64,000 bases of DNA. Source: Sandaracinaceae bacterium. Its GTDB lineage: Bacteria > Myxococcota_A > Polyangia > Polyangiales > Houyiibacteriaceae. Made by a program: the position numbers and the translations under genes. The stretch's first letter is position 1; each line of letters begins with the position of its first letter. The DNA lies in assembly GCA_016706685.1 (NCBI GenBank), contig JADJJE010000028.1, positions 1-64,000 on the forward strand, read 5' to 3'. Shown here piece by piece: positions 25,392 through 34,766 of this stretch. The notes under the pieces are model-generated. The model ran no database searches. It was not told the DNA's origin and saw only the letters and a list, made by a program, of their open reading frames with translations.

Positions 25392-25997
25392 ATGACGACG
25401 ACGAGACGCCGCAGGACGAAGGAAGAGGCGCGCGACGAGATCCTGAGCGCTGCGGCGAAGCGCCTCTTGGACGATGGTCCCGACGCACTGCGCATCGCCG
25501 ACGTCGCCGCGGACGTGGGGATGAGCCACCCCACGCTCCTGCACCATGTGGGCTCGCGCGAGCAGCTGGTGCAGGACGCCACGGCGCACCTCATGCAGCG
25601 GACGGCGGTCCGCACGCTCGAGGCCATGCAGCGCGCCGGCAGCGAGGCCGGCCTCGAAGGCTTTGTGCGCGAGAGCCTCGAAGCGTTTCGCGACGTGGGG
25701 CGCAGTCGGGCCACCGCGTGGCTGGCGCTCACGGGGCGGCTCCGTGGAACCCCCAAGCCACCCTGGGAGCCCTTCGTGAAGGCCGCGCACGCGGCGCGTG
25801 TGCGACGGGTGGGCAAGGCCGCAGCGGGTGACGAGCGGGAGACCCGCCACGCGTTGGTGCTCGCGTTTCTGGCCATCTTCGCGCTCGAGATCATCGGCGA
25901 CGACGTGCTCCCCAACGCGGGACTGGGCGAAGGGCCCGCGGCGACCAACGAGTTCATCGCGTGGTTCGCGCGGCTGCTGAATCAGACACTTCGCTAG
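25392..25997 (+). CDS. TetR-family transcriptional regulator
   Basis: 201 residues. The N-terminal 15-60 region gives the TetR helix-turn-helix: RDEILSAAAKRLLDDGPDALRIADVAADVGMSHPTLLHHVGSRE, with the usual ending that leads to the ligand-binding domain. The C-terminal domain is helical and ligand unknown. It probably represses the divergent Coq4-like gene and itself through the palindrome at 25348-25363. The downstream PQQ-type gene starts 21 bases after its stop and may be part of the same transcript. Confidence 0.9.
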   Translation: MTTTRRRRTKEEARDEILSAAAKRLLDDGPDALRIADVAADVGMSHPTLLHHVGSREQLVQDATAHLMQRTAVRTLEAMQRAGSEAGLEGFVRESLEAFRDVGRSRATAWLALTGRLRGTPKPPWEPFVKAAHAARVRRVGKAAAGDERETRHALVLAFLAIFALEIIGDDVLPNAGLGEGPAATNEFIAWFARLLNQTLR

Positions 25998-26018
25998 AGG
26001 TCGGCTACCTTGTACGCG

Positions 26019-28160
26019 ATGCGCGCTCCGCACTTGCCCTGTGTGGCTCTGGCTCTGGCTCTGTGCCCCGTGGTCGTCTGGGGCTGCGGCTCGGACGGCC
26101 CCGTCCTGCCACCGCCGGACGCGGGGCGGCCTCGCAACGAGACGTGCCTCGCGCTGCCGCCACCGCCGGATGCGGGGCGGGTGCGTCTCGAGCGCGTGTA
26201 CGCCACGTCCCTCTCGGGCAACGCGGCACAGAAGCTGACCCACGTCATCCTGCCCGGCGCGGATCACCCGGGTTTCGTCACGCGTCAGTCGGGGCGCGTG
26301 ATGTCGTTCACGGCAGCCGATGACGCCGCGGGCACGGTGGTGCTCGACATCGCGAGCCAGCTCGACCTCTCGTCCAGCGAGAATGGCCTGGTGAGCATGG
26401 CGCTCGACCCCAGCTTCGCCACCAACGGCTTCGCCTACTTCGTGTACACGGCGCCGCCCGCCGGCACGGGGCGCTATGTGGCGCGCGTGGCGCGCTTCCA
26501 CTGGACCGGCAGCGTGTTCGATGACGCGAGCGAGCTGATCATCCTCGAGGTCCCGCAGGCGGACGTGACTCACAGCGTGAACCACGTGGCTTTCGGTCCC
26601 GACGACATGCTCTATGTGTCGCTCGGCGATCAGCGCCGGACGGACACCCACGCGCAGAACCCGAACACGCTGCCGGGCAAGGTGCTGCGCCTCGACGTGT
26701 CTGCGGCGCAGCTCAGTGAGCGCTACCGCATCCCCTCCGACAACCCGTTCGTGGGGGAAGGCGAGGGCGAGATCTTCGCGCTGGGGCTGCGCAACCCGTG
26801 GCGCTTCACCATCGACCCCGTGGACGGAGAGATCCTGCTCGGTGACGTGGGGCAGGATCGCCGCGAGGAGATCGACCGCATCGTGGCGGGCGGCAACTAC
26901 GGCTGGCCTGCGCGCGAGGGCACGCTCTGCTTCCGCACGGACCCCTGCGTGGACCCCGACTTCACCGACCCGCTGGTGGAGCTCACGCACGCGGAGGCGC
27001 GCGCCGTGGTGGCGGGCTATCGCTACCGCCGCACGGATGTCCCCGGCCTCGAGGGCAGCATCGTCTTTGCGGACTACGTGAGCGGCAACGTGTGGTCTGC
27101 GGACGACACCGGCGAGGCGCGCCTCGAGGTGGAAGGGCGCTTCCCCATCTCCTCCATCGCCGTGGATGACCAGCACCGGCCGTACTTCACGCGCTACGAC
27201 TCGAGCGGCGGCGATGGGGGGCTCTACCGCTTGGTGCCCAACGTGCCCGAGCCGTCGAGCTTCCCCATGCTGCTGTCGGCGACGGGCTGTGTGGACCCCG
27301 CCGACCCGCGCGAACCCGTGACGGGCATGGCGCGCTTCACGCCCACGGCGGAGCTCTGGTCCGAGGGCGCCGACAAGCTGCGCGCGTTCGCCATCCCCGA
27401 CGGAACCGCCATCGCGGTGGACGCCGACGGAGATTTCCTGCTGCCGGTGGGCAGCGTGCTGCTGAAGCACTTCGGCTTCGATGACCGTCTTCACGAGACA
27501 CGCCTCATGATGCGCACTGCGGACGGCTGGACGGGCTACTCCTACCGCTGGAACGACGCGCAGACCGACGCCGAGCTGCTGCCCACCGCCGTGGCCGAGC
27601 AGCTGCCGAGCGGCGTGCGGTGGCAGTACCCGAGCCGCAGCGACTGCTTCGAGTGCCACTCGGACGCGGCTGGCATCACTCTCGGCCTCGAAGCCGCGCA
27701 GTTGAGTGACGCCGCGCTCGGCGCGCTGCTGGACCTCGGCTACTTCGACCAGCGCATCGGCACGGTGGCCGAGCTGCGTGGCACGGCGCGCGCGCCTCTG
27801 GTGGCGCCCTTCGGCACGGCGGCGCCGGCCGACCGCGCGCGCAGCTACCTGCACGCCAATTGCGCGGGCTGTCATCGCCCGGGTGGGCCGGGGCGCGGTG
27901 ACATCGACCTGCGCGCCGAGACGCCCTTCGCGGCCACGCGCCTGTGCAACACCGAGCCCAACGAGGGCCGCATCTGGGACGTGGGCGTGTGGGACGAGCA
28001 GCGGATCATCGTTCCCGGCGAGCCCAGCCACTCCATCTTGTATCTGCGCATGAACACGCTGGGCATCTTCCGCATGCCGCCGCTCGGCACGGACGTGGTG
28101 CACGGCGAAGCGACGGCGCTCATGGCCGAGTGGATCGAGTCCATCAGCGCCTGTCCGTGA
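26019..28160 (+). CDS. PQQ-dependent sugar-dehydrogenase-like lipoprotein with two CxxCH motifs
   Basis: 713 residues. ATG 26019 begins the signal peptide, which ends V-W-G-C. Residues about 60-410 are a soluble glucose/sorbosone-type quinoprotein propeller: SSENGLVSMALDPSF, NHVAFGPDDMLYVSLGD, LRNPWRF and GGNYGWPAREG are standard blocks. The C-terminal 300 residues include DCFECH (C543, C546, H547) and NCAGCH (C615, C618, H619), i.e. two c-type haem sites, followed by a disulfide-rich tail with a Met that could be an axial ligand. The protein is thus likely an exported dehydrogenase that passes electrons to the haems and the respiratory chain. PQQ genes are not in the window. Substrate unknown. 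Confidence 0.88.
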   Translation: MRAPHLPCVALALALCPVVVWGCGSDGPVLPPPDAGRPRNETCLALPPPPDAGRVRLERVYATSLSGNAAQKLTHVILPGADHPGFVTRQSGRVMSFTAADDAAGTVVLDIASQLDLSSSENGLVSMALDPSFATNGFAYFVYTAPPAGTGRYVARVARFHWTGSVFDDASELIILEVPQADVTHSVNHVAFGPDDMLYVSLGDQRRTDTHAQNPNTLPGKVLRLDVSAAQLSERYRIPSDNPFVGEGEGEIFALGLRNPWRFTIDPVDGEILLGDVGQDRREEIDRIVAGGNYGWPAREGTLCFRTDPCVDPDFTDPLVELTHAEARAVVAGYRYRRTDVPGLEGSIVFADYVSGNVWSADDTGEARLEVEGRFPISSIAVDDQHRPYFTRYDSSGGDGGLYRLVPNVPEPSSFPMLLSATGCVDPADPREPVTGMARFTPTAELWSEGADKLRAFAIPDGTAIAVDADGDFLLPVGSVLLKHFGFDDRLHETRLMMRTADGWTGYSYRWNDAQTDAELLPTAVAEQLPSGVRWQYPSRSDCFECHSDAAGITLGLEAAQLSDAALGALLDLGYFDQRIGTVAELRGTARAPLVAPFGTAAPADRARSYLHANCAGCHRPGGPGRGDIDLRAETPFAATRLCNTEPNEGRIWDVGVWDEQRIIVPGEPSHSILYLRMNTLGIFRMPPLGTDVVHGEATALMAEWIESISACP

Positions 28161-28187
28161 TCTCCTTGAATCAGTCGGGTTTCACGG
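28155..28187. terminator. Inverted repeat holding the stop codons of both convergent genes
   Basis: CCGTGA (28155-28160) pairs with TCACGG (28182-28187), and the TGA stops of the + strand gene and of msrB lie in these two arms. The 21-base loop is longer than that of a simple terminator, so the pairing may be fortuitous. Confidence 0.35.
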
Positions 28188-28736
28188 CTGGGGCACGAAC
28201 TCCAGGGACACCCCATTGATGCAGTAGCGCAGGCCGGTCGGAGCGGGCCCGTCCGGGAACACGTGGCCCATGTGCCCATCGCAGCGCGCGCAGTGCACCT
28301 CGGTTCGCACGGTGCCGAAGGACACGTCGCGGTGCTCGGCGATGCGTCCGTCGGCGATGGGGCGCGCGAACGAGGGCCAGCCGGTGCCGGAGTCGAACTT
28401 GTCGGTGGACGCGAACAGCGGCGCGCCGCAGCCGGCGCAGCCGAAGACGCCCACGCGGTGCTCCGTGTTGAGCGGGTGCGTGAACGGGCGCTCCGTCCCC
28501 TGCCGCCGCAGCACCTCGAACTGCTCGCGGGTCAGGCGCGTCTGCCACTCGGTGTCCGACAGCTCGAGGCGCTCGCCCACCGGCGGGGCCGTGGCCGTCA
28601 TCCGCGAGACCGGCGACCTGGGGCCGGGCCACTCACCGCCCACCGTGGGAGCGGGCGCGGCCGACGCGCCGTCACGCCCGCAGGCCACACCGAAGGGGAG
28701 CACCAGGCCGGTCAGCAGGAAGCTTCGTCTGTCCAT
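28182..28736 (-). CDS. msrB: Peptide methionine (R)-sulfoxide reductase MsrB, exported
   Basis: 184 residues. The catalytic Cys is C172 in R-Y-C-I-N. Two CxxC pairs (C100/C103 and C149/C152) are the structural zinc site, and GTGWPSF and GHVFPDGP are family motifs. It reduces the R form of methionine sulfoxide in proteins. The N terminus reads M-D-R-R-S-F-L-L-T-G followed by a hydrophobic stretch and GVAC, i.e. a Tat-like twin-arginine followed by a plausible lipobox with Cys19; export in folded form with lipid anchoring is inferred. No resolving Cys is seen upstream of the zinc site, so recycling may need an external reductant. The ORF start is set at ATG 28736. Confidence 0.95.
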   Translation of the reverse strand: MDRRSFLLTGLVLPFGVACGRDGASAAPAPTVGGEWPGPRSPVSRMTATAPPVGERLELSDTEWQTRLTREQFEVLRRQGTERPFTHPLNTEHRVGVFGCAGCGAPLFASTDKFDSGTGWPSFARPIADGRIAEHRDVSFGTVRTEVHCARCDGHMGHVFPDGPAPTGLRYCINGVSLEFVPQP

Positions 28737-28813
28737 GACCACAGCCTACGCCCCGCGGCGCCGTTCGTTAGCCGCCTGCTGCACGTTGTCTCGTGAAGCG
28801 ATAGCCTTGTCGC

Positions 28814-29350
28814 GTGGACCCCATAGACCTCGGCCTCTCCGTGCTCTGCCTGTCCATCGTGGTGGTCGGTGGTACGGCGGCCTTCCTGCTGCGGCGCTTC
28901 ACGGCGCACTACCTCGAGGCGGGCGCGCTCGGCAGCGACACGCTGACCCCGGGCACCCCCTGCACGTTCGAGTTTCCGGAGGGCGGCGCGCTCGACCTCA
29001 TGTTGCGCTTCACCACCGAGAAGTCCCGCGGCCAGCAGGAGGGCCTGACGGCCTTGCTGCAGGTCGAGCGCGCAGGTCCCGGTGACGTGGGCAGCGTCAT
29101 GGCGGTGCGCTATGCGCGGGGGCTCACCCTGCATGCCCAGCAGCCGGCAGACTGGGCGTTCCAGCCCAGCACGGGCATGTCCTATGCGTTCAAGAAGATG
29201 GGGCGCGAGTCCACGCGCAGCGTGGTGGTGCTCCAGATTCCTGCGGGCGGCCGGGGGCGCGTCACGGCCGACATGCGGGTCAGCCCGGGCACGAACGTCA
29301 CGTACGTGGTGTGCTTCGTGAAGCCAGCACGAACGGCGCTGTTCAGCTAG
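28814..29350 (+). CDS. Small membrane-anchored protein of unknown function
   Basis: 178 residues from GTG 28814. Residues 5-27 form one hydrophobic helix, preceded by a short acidic N terminus. The rest is a soluble beta-rich domain with YLEAGALGS, LMLRFTTEKSRGQ, and RGRVTADMRVSPGTNV; it has the feel of a beta-sandwich. There are only two or three Cys and no enzyme motif. It is convergent with purF and ends in the hairpin at 29345-29361. I do not recognise the family. Confidence 0.65.
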   Translation: MDPIDLGLSVLCLSIVVVGGTAAFLLRRFTAHYLEAGALGSDTLTPGTPCTFEFPEGGALDLMLRFTTEKSRGQQEGLTALLQVERAGPGDVGSVMAVRYARGLTLHAQQPADWAFQPSTGMSYAFKKMGRESTRSVVVLQIPAGGRGRVTADMRVSPGTNVTYVVCFVKPARTALFS

Positions 29351-29360
29351 CCGAGCTGGC

Positions 29361-29361
<1 letters not shown>
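29345..29361. terminator. Hairpin around the stop codon of the + strand gene
   Basis: AGCTAGC, loop CGA, GCTGGCT gives a 7-bp stem with one T-G wobble. The TAG stop of the gene ending at 29350 is in the left arm, and purF ends at the right edge. Confidence 0.4.
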
Positions 29362-30824
<1,463 letters not shown>

Positions 30825-30827
30825 GGT

Positions 30828-31949
30828 ATGCCCGGAAGCGTGTCTCGCCGGCCCCTCGCCTTTGCGCCCGCTGCCTTGATTCTGCTGGGGATCTTCGCCT
30901 CGCCCGCGCGCGCTCATTTGGGCAGCACCAAATACCTACATGTGGAGCCCGCTGCCGATGGGCGCTCCGTAGCTGTGCGTGTGTCCCTCGAGACGGTGGA
31001 CGCCGCCATGCAGCTGGGCCTCGGCGAGGAGGCTCCGGCCGCAGCCGTGCTGGCCCGCGCGAGCGACCTGCAGGCCTGGCTCGTGGCCGGCATCACCGTG
31101 CGGGGGGCAGCGCCCTGCGTGGGCCGCGCCGAGGCCCCGCAAGAGGAGCTGCGCGACGCCCGCTCCTTCATCCGGGTGCAGCTGCGCTTCGAGTGCGAGG
31201 GCGCCGCGGGAGAGCCGCTCACGCTGCGCGACGACACGGTCTTCCCGGACGATCGCCAGCACGAGGCGTTGGTGTACCTGGAGGGCCGCGCCGAGGGGGC
31301 CGCCGTGCTGCGCACCGGGCAGCGCGAGCTGGCGCTCGGAGGGCCGCCACGCACGCCCAGCGACCTGGCGCTCACGTTCGTGTGGGAGGGCATGCTGCAC
31401 TTCGCCCTGGGCTACGACCACGTGCTGTTCCTGCTGTCGCTGCTGCTCGGCGTGGGGCTGGGCGTGGGCGCGCGGCCGCCGTTCCGCAACGTTCTGCGCG
31501 ACCTCGCCTGGTTGGTCACGGCGTTCACGCTGGGCCACAGCGTGACCCTGGCGCTGGCCGCGCTCGAGATCGTGGTGCTGCCCTCGCAACCGGTGGAGAT
31601 CGCCATCGCCGCGTCCATCGTGGCCGTGGCGCTGCACACGTGCTTCGTGCCGCGCGGTCGGCGCGTGCTGCCCTATGTGGCTGGCGTTTTCGGGCTCATC
31701 CACGGCTTCGGCTTCAGCTCCGTGCTGCGCGAGCTGGGCCTGCCCGCCGAGGACACCGTGCTGGCGCTCGTCTCGTTCAACGTGGGCATCGAGCTGGCTC
31801 AGCTGGCCTTCGTGGCGCTGGCCATCGGGCCCCTGTTGGCCGCGGCCAAGCAGCCGGTGGCCTACGAGCGCTGGCTGGTGCGGGGTGGGTCGCTCGCGAT
31901 AGCCGCGATGGCCAGCTTCTGGGTGGTCGAGCGCGTGCTCGGCGGTTGA
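30828..31949 (+). CDS. HupE/UreJ-like membrane protein with exported N-terminal domain
   Basis: 373 residues. The signal peptide ends around SPARAH (residue 29). Residues 30-190 form a periplasmic domain of unknown fold (H-L-G-S-T-K-Y-L-H-V-E-P start), followed by about six membrane helices: MLHFALGYDHVLFLLSLLLGVGL, then AFTLGHSVTLALA, PYVAGVFGLIHGFGFSSVL. These His-rich helices are the HupE/UreJ signature, a family linked to nickel or cobalt uptake; the large-periplasmic-domain subgroup is uncharacterised. It starts three bases from the purF ATG on the opposite strand. Metal specificity cannot be inferred here as no hydrogenase or urease gene is near. Confidence 0.82.
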   Translation: MPGSVSRRPLAFAPAALILLGIFASPARAHLGSTKYLHVEPAADGRSVAVRVSLETVDAAMQLGLGEEAPAAAVLARASDLQAWLVAGITVRGAAPCVGRAEAPQEELRDARSFIRVQLRFECEGAAGEPLTLRDDTVFPDDRQHEALVYLEGRAEGAAVLRTGQRELALGGPPRTPSDLALTFVWEGMLHFALGYDHVLFLLSLLLGVGLGVGARPPFRNVLRDLAWLVTAFTLGHSVTLALAALEIVVLPSQPVEIAIAASIVAVALHTCFVPRGRRVLPYVAGVFGLIHGFGFSSVLRELGLPAEDTVLALVSFNVGIELAQLAFVALAIGPLLAAAKQPVAYERWLVRGGSLAIAAMASFWVVERVLGG

Positions 31950-31954
31950 CGCTG

Positions 31955-31970
31955 CACGTGGGTCCACGTG
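31955..31970. terminator. Hairpin after the HupE-like gene
   Basis: CACGTGG, GT, CCACGTG is a perfect palindrome six bases after the TGA stop. A six-pair stem with a four-base loop is the realistic fold. It is followed by G-A-rich rather than T-rich sequence. Confidence 0.5.
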
Positions 31971-32031
31971 GGAGAGAACGGCGCGCGCCTGCTGCTACGG
32001 CCGAGCAGGCGCACGTGTTCGGGCGCCCGAG

Positions 32032-32247
32032 CTAGTTCAGGGCTCCCCAGACGATGACCGCGACGGTGAACACCAGGATGCCGATCAGCGGCACGGCCGG
32101 GCTCATCTGGTTCCCCGAGTTGGCGTCCGGGAGCGGGGCCGCATACGGGTCGACCGGCCGCTGTGGAAGCGCATCGCTCGGGGCGGGCTCTGGGCTGGGA
32201 GCGGCCTCGGTGGACGGACGGGACGCGGAGGCATTGGACTTGGACAT
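32032..32247 (-). CDS. Small tail-anchored membrane protein
   Basis: 71 residues. A Ser/Pro/Ala-rich N-terminal half is followed by one hydrophobic helix (about 51-69) at the C terminus. GAGGTTGT lies five bases before the ATG and gives a plausible ribosome-binding site. There is no recognisable family. It sits between two uncharacterised genes. Confidence 0.6.
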   Translation of the reverse strand: MSKSNASASRPSTEAAPSPEPAPSDALPQRPVDPYAAPLPDANSGNQMSPAVPLIGILVFTVAVIVWGALN

Positions 32248-32373
32248 GACAACCTCGTGCAGCGCAGCGCGACGGCTGCGCGCGAAGACGGAACATCAGT
32301 GCTGCGCGCAGCCCACCACGGGCGCGCGCTCGCGATCAGCGGCTCGCGGCAAGCCGGGCTCGAGAGCCTCGGG

Positions 32374-32796
32374 TCAGCAGGGCTGGGGCGCTGACGCAGC
32401 CTCGACGCCGCCCGCCCGCCGGCCTGGCAGTGTGCGGAAGATCTCGCGGCGAACGTCCACCGTCCGCTCCGCGCTGCGGCTCATGCGCGACGCGCTGCGG
32501 GTGTCGTGCGGGCAGCCCACCGGGGCGACCCGGCCCGCGACATGTGCCCAGCTGCCCACCAGCGCCACACAGCGGCCCGCCCGGCGCTCCACGCTGGGCG
32601 CGCTGCGCTCGGCCGCGGCGCCCCACGCGAGCGGCCTGCCTTCCACCACGTAGGTGTCGTCGGGGGCATCCGGGGCGGAGACGAGGCCTGCGCGCTGGGT
32701 GTCCGGGGCGAACGCGTGCGAGGCGACCCCGCTGGGCAACCCGAAGGCGCCCAGCGCAGCCCAGCCCAGCATGCCAACGAGAACGGCCCGGATCAC
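32374..32796 (-). CDS. Small exported protein, unknown function
   Basis: 140 residues from GTG 32796, with AGG six to seven bases upstream. An N-terminal signal peptide (residues 1-26) is followed by a basic, Ser/Arg-rich domain with three or four Cys and no recognised motif. The downstream small tail-anchored protein is on the same strand. Length and signal peptide support a real gene, but the start and the end are not supported by homology. Confidence 0.5.
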   Translation of the reverse strand: MIRAVLVGMLGWAALGAFGLPSGVASHAFAPDTQRAGLVSAPDAPDDTYVVEGRPLAWGAAAERSAPSVERRAGRCVALVGSWAHVAGRVAPVGCPHDTRSASRMSRSAERTVDVRREIFRTLPGRRAGGVEAASAPQPC

Positions 32797-32819
32797 ACTC
32801 GCAACCTACTCCACGCGAG

Positions 32820-33253
32820 CGGACGTCGGCAAGGCGCCCCGCACCGTGCGGCGGGCGACGCGCGAGACTACGGACCGCGACACGATCGAGACCATCCTCC
32901 CGTCCCGTGGTGCCAGCGCGCCGCTGTGGATCGACGAGGAGTCGCGACCTGATGCTGACGCCTTCCTCGAGATGGCGCGCAAGCTCAGCGTCTTTCTCGG
33001 GGACCGATTCCTCGTGACCATCCATCGTCCACGTCTGCCATTCTTGGACGCGATCAAGGCCCGAGCTCGCGCAGAAGATCTCGTATACCTGCAGGTGCTG
33101 ATGCTCGAGATCCTCCTCGGGGGCGTGGAGACCCTGCACGAGCCCCTCGAGCAGGCCGAGCTCGAGGTCCACGACTTCGAGGCCAGCTTGCTGGAAGGCG
33201 GGCGTCTTGGTGTGGTTCCGACGTCGTGGATGGACCCGTTGATCCGTCGATAG
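32820..33253 (+). pseudogene. Remnant of a CorA-like magnesium/cobalt transporter
   Basis: The protein fragment contains A-P-L-W-I-D-E-E-S where CorA proteins have their first conserved strand, then FLGDRFLVTIHRPRLPFLDAIKAR and a helix YLQVLMLEILLGGVETLHEPLEQAELEVHDFEASLL, which fits the long central helix of CorA. The middle of the N-terminal domain is missing and the two C-terminal membrane helices with the GMN motif are absent; the frame ends at 33253. No function as a transporter is possible. It overlaps the divergent small gene at its upstream edge; the exact start of the remnant is uncertain. Confidence 0.6.
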
Positions 33254-33377
33254 GTGGCCGAGAAACCTCCGAAGCCCGACCTACGCGCAGGACACCCGCC
33301 GTCTCCGCCTCGCTCGAGCCATCATCCATCACGCTGCGAACGATTCGTTCCTTGATGTCCTGCGATAGGCTCTGCGG

Positions 33378-34667
33378 ATGGAACGATACCGCTTCCGTTT
33401 CCTCCAGCTCGCCTACGACGTCGGCGCCAGCATGCTCGTGATTCCGGCGCTTCTCACCGGCGCTCTCGGCCTCACGGCGCTCGCCCTGCAAGCCGTCGAG
33501 CAGCCCCACGCGCTCGACCTGCCGCTGTTGACGCTCGAGCCGGGCGCCACGCAGACCACCATCGCCACGCTCGCCGGCTCGATGATGACGGTGATCTCGG
33601 TGGTCTACTCGGTGCTCCTGGTCGCGCTGTCGCTGGCCTCGACCCAGTTCTCCACGCGCATCCTCGCCGGCATGATCCGCGACCGCGTGAGCCAAGGGGT
33701 GCTCGGCATCTTCCTCGGCACGTTCGCGTGGCAGCTCGTCGCGTTGCGGTCGATCCACCTCGACCCTCCGTGGGTTCCGCCGCTGACGGTCACGATCGCG
33801 GTCGGCCTCGTCGTGGTGTCCCTGGCCGCGCTCGTGCTCTTCATCGCCCGGGTGATCCGCAACTTGCAGGCGAACCACATCGTGGATCGCATCGCGCGGG
33901 AGTCCGAGCACGTCGTCGACGACGTCTTCCCTCCCCGCGGCGACGCCGCGCCGTGCGACGCCGAACGCCCGGAGCCGCCTGAGAACGCCAGGATCGTCCG
34001 CGCGACCGTCTCCGGGTACGTGCAGCTCGTGTCGATCCCGTCCGTGCGGGGCGTGGCCGCCGCCGGGCTCCAGGTGCACCTGCTCCGCCCGATGGGCTCG
34101 TTCGTGCCGGAAGGAGCTTCGTTGTGGGCCGTCGCCCCGGCGGCTGCTTGCACTCCCGCCGTCGAGGAGGCGCTGCGGGCCGCCGTCGATCTCGGCCCCA
34201 TCCGCACCGCGCAAGAGGACGCCGAGTGGGGCCTCCGCCAGATCGTCGACATCGGCCTGAAGGCGATCTCTCCAGCGGTGAACGACCCGAGCACCGGGTG
34301 CCTGTGTATCGACCACCTCTCGCGGCTCCTGATCCGCGCGGGCAACCGGGCAGCACCGTCGTCACGGTTTCCGTCGGGCAGCGGCGAGGCCGTCGTGCCC
34401 GGTCCGCTGTACAGCGACCTCGTCGACCTCGCGTTCGATCAGATGCGCCAATATGGCAAGAACGACATGGCGATCTGCCTGCGGCTCCTGCGCGCGATCG
34501 GCGACGTCGCCGAGGGCATCGAGCACCCCGCCGGACGGGCGCGGCTGCACAAGCATGCCTGCGCCGTCGTGAGGGCTGCCCGGGCCGCCTTTCCCGACGA
34601 AGACGTCTCCGAGTTGAGCCGCCGTGCCGCCCGCGTGGAGCGCGCCCTCGGCCGCGCGGTCGCGTAG
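33378..34667 (+). CDS. DUF2254 membrane protein
   Basis: 429 residues. Four hydrophobic segments lie in the N-terminal 170 residues (TGALGLTALAL, SMMTVISVVYSVLLVALSLASTQF, GVLGIFLGTFAWQLVAL, VVVSLAALVLF). The C-terminal cytoplasmic part carries IGLKAISPAVNDPSTGCLCIDHLSRLL, typical of DUF2254. Function unknown. Compared with neighbouring genes it uses more GTC and CTC and fewer GTG and CTG codons, as does the CorA remnant upstream, which suggests that both arrived together by transfer. This is an eye judgement. Confidence 0.88.
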   Translation: MERYRFRFLQLAYDVGASMLVIPALLTGALGLTALALQAVEQPHALDLPLLTLEPGATQTTIATLAGSMMTVISVVYSVLLVALSLASTQFSTRILAGMIRDRVSQGVLGIFLGTFAWQLVALRSIHLDPPWVPPLTVTIAVGLVVVSLAALVLFIARVIRNLQANHIVDRIARESEHVVDDVFPPRGDAAPCDAERPEPPENARIVRATVSGYVQLVSIPSVRGVAAAGLQVHLLRPMGSFVPEGASLWAVAPAAACTPAVEEALRAAVDLGPIRTAQEDAEWGLRQIVDIGLKAISPAVNDPSTGCLCIDHLSRLLIRAGNRAAPSSRFPSGSGEAVVPGPLYSDLVDLAFDQMRQYGKNDMAICLRLLRAIGDVAEGIEHPAGRARLHKHACAVVRAARAAFPDEDVSELSRRAARVERALGRAVA

Positions 34668-34766
34668 CGCCACGCCCCAGATCCGTTGCGATCGCCGACA
34701 GGGGGTGATCCAGTACCGCCATGGTGGCGACCATCTTTTCGGAGTCGCGCGCCTGAGCGCACCGCA

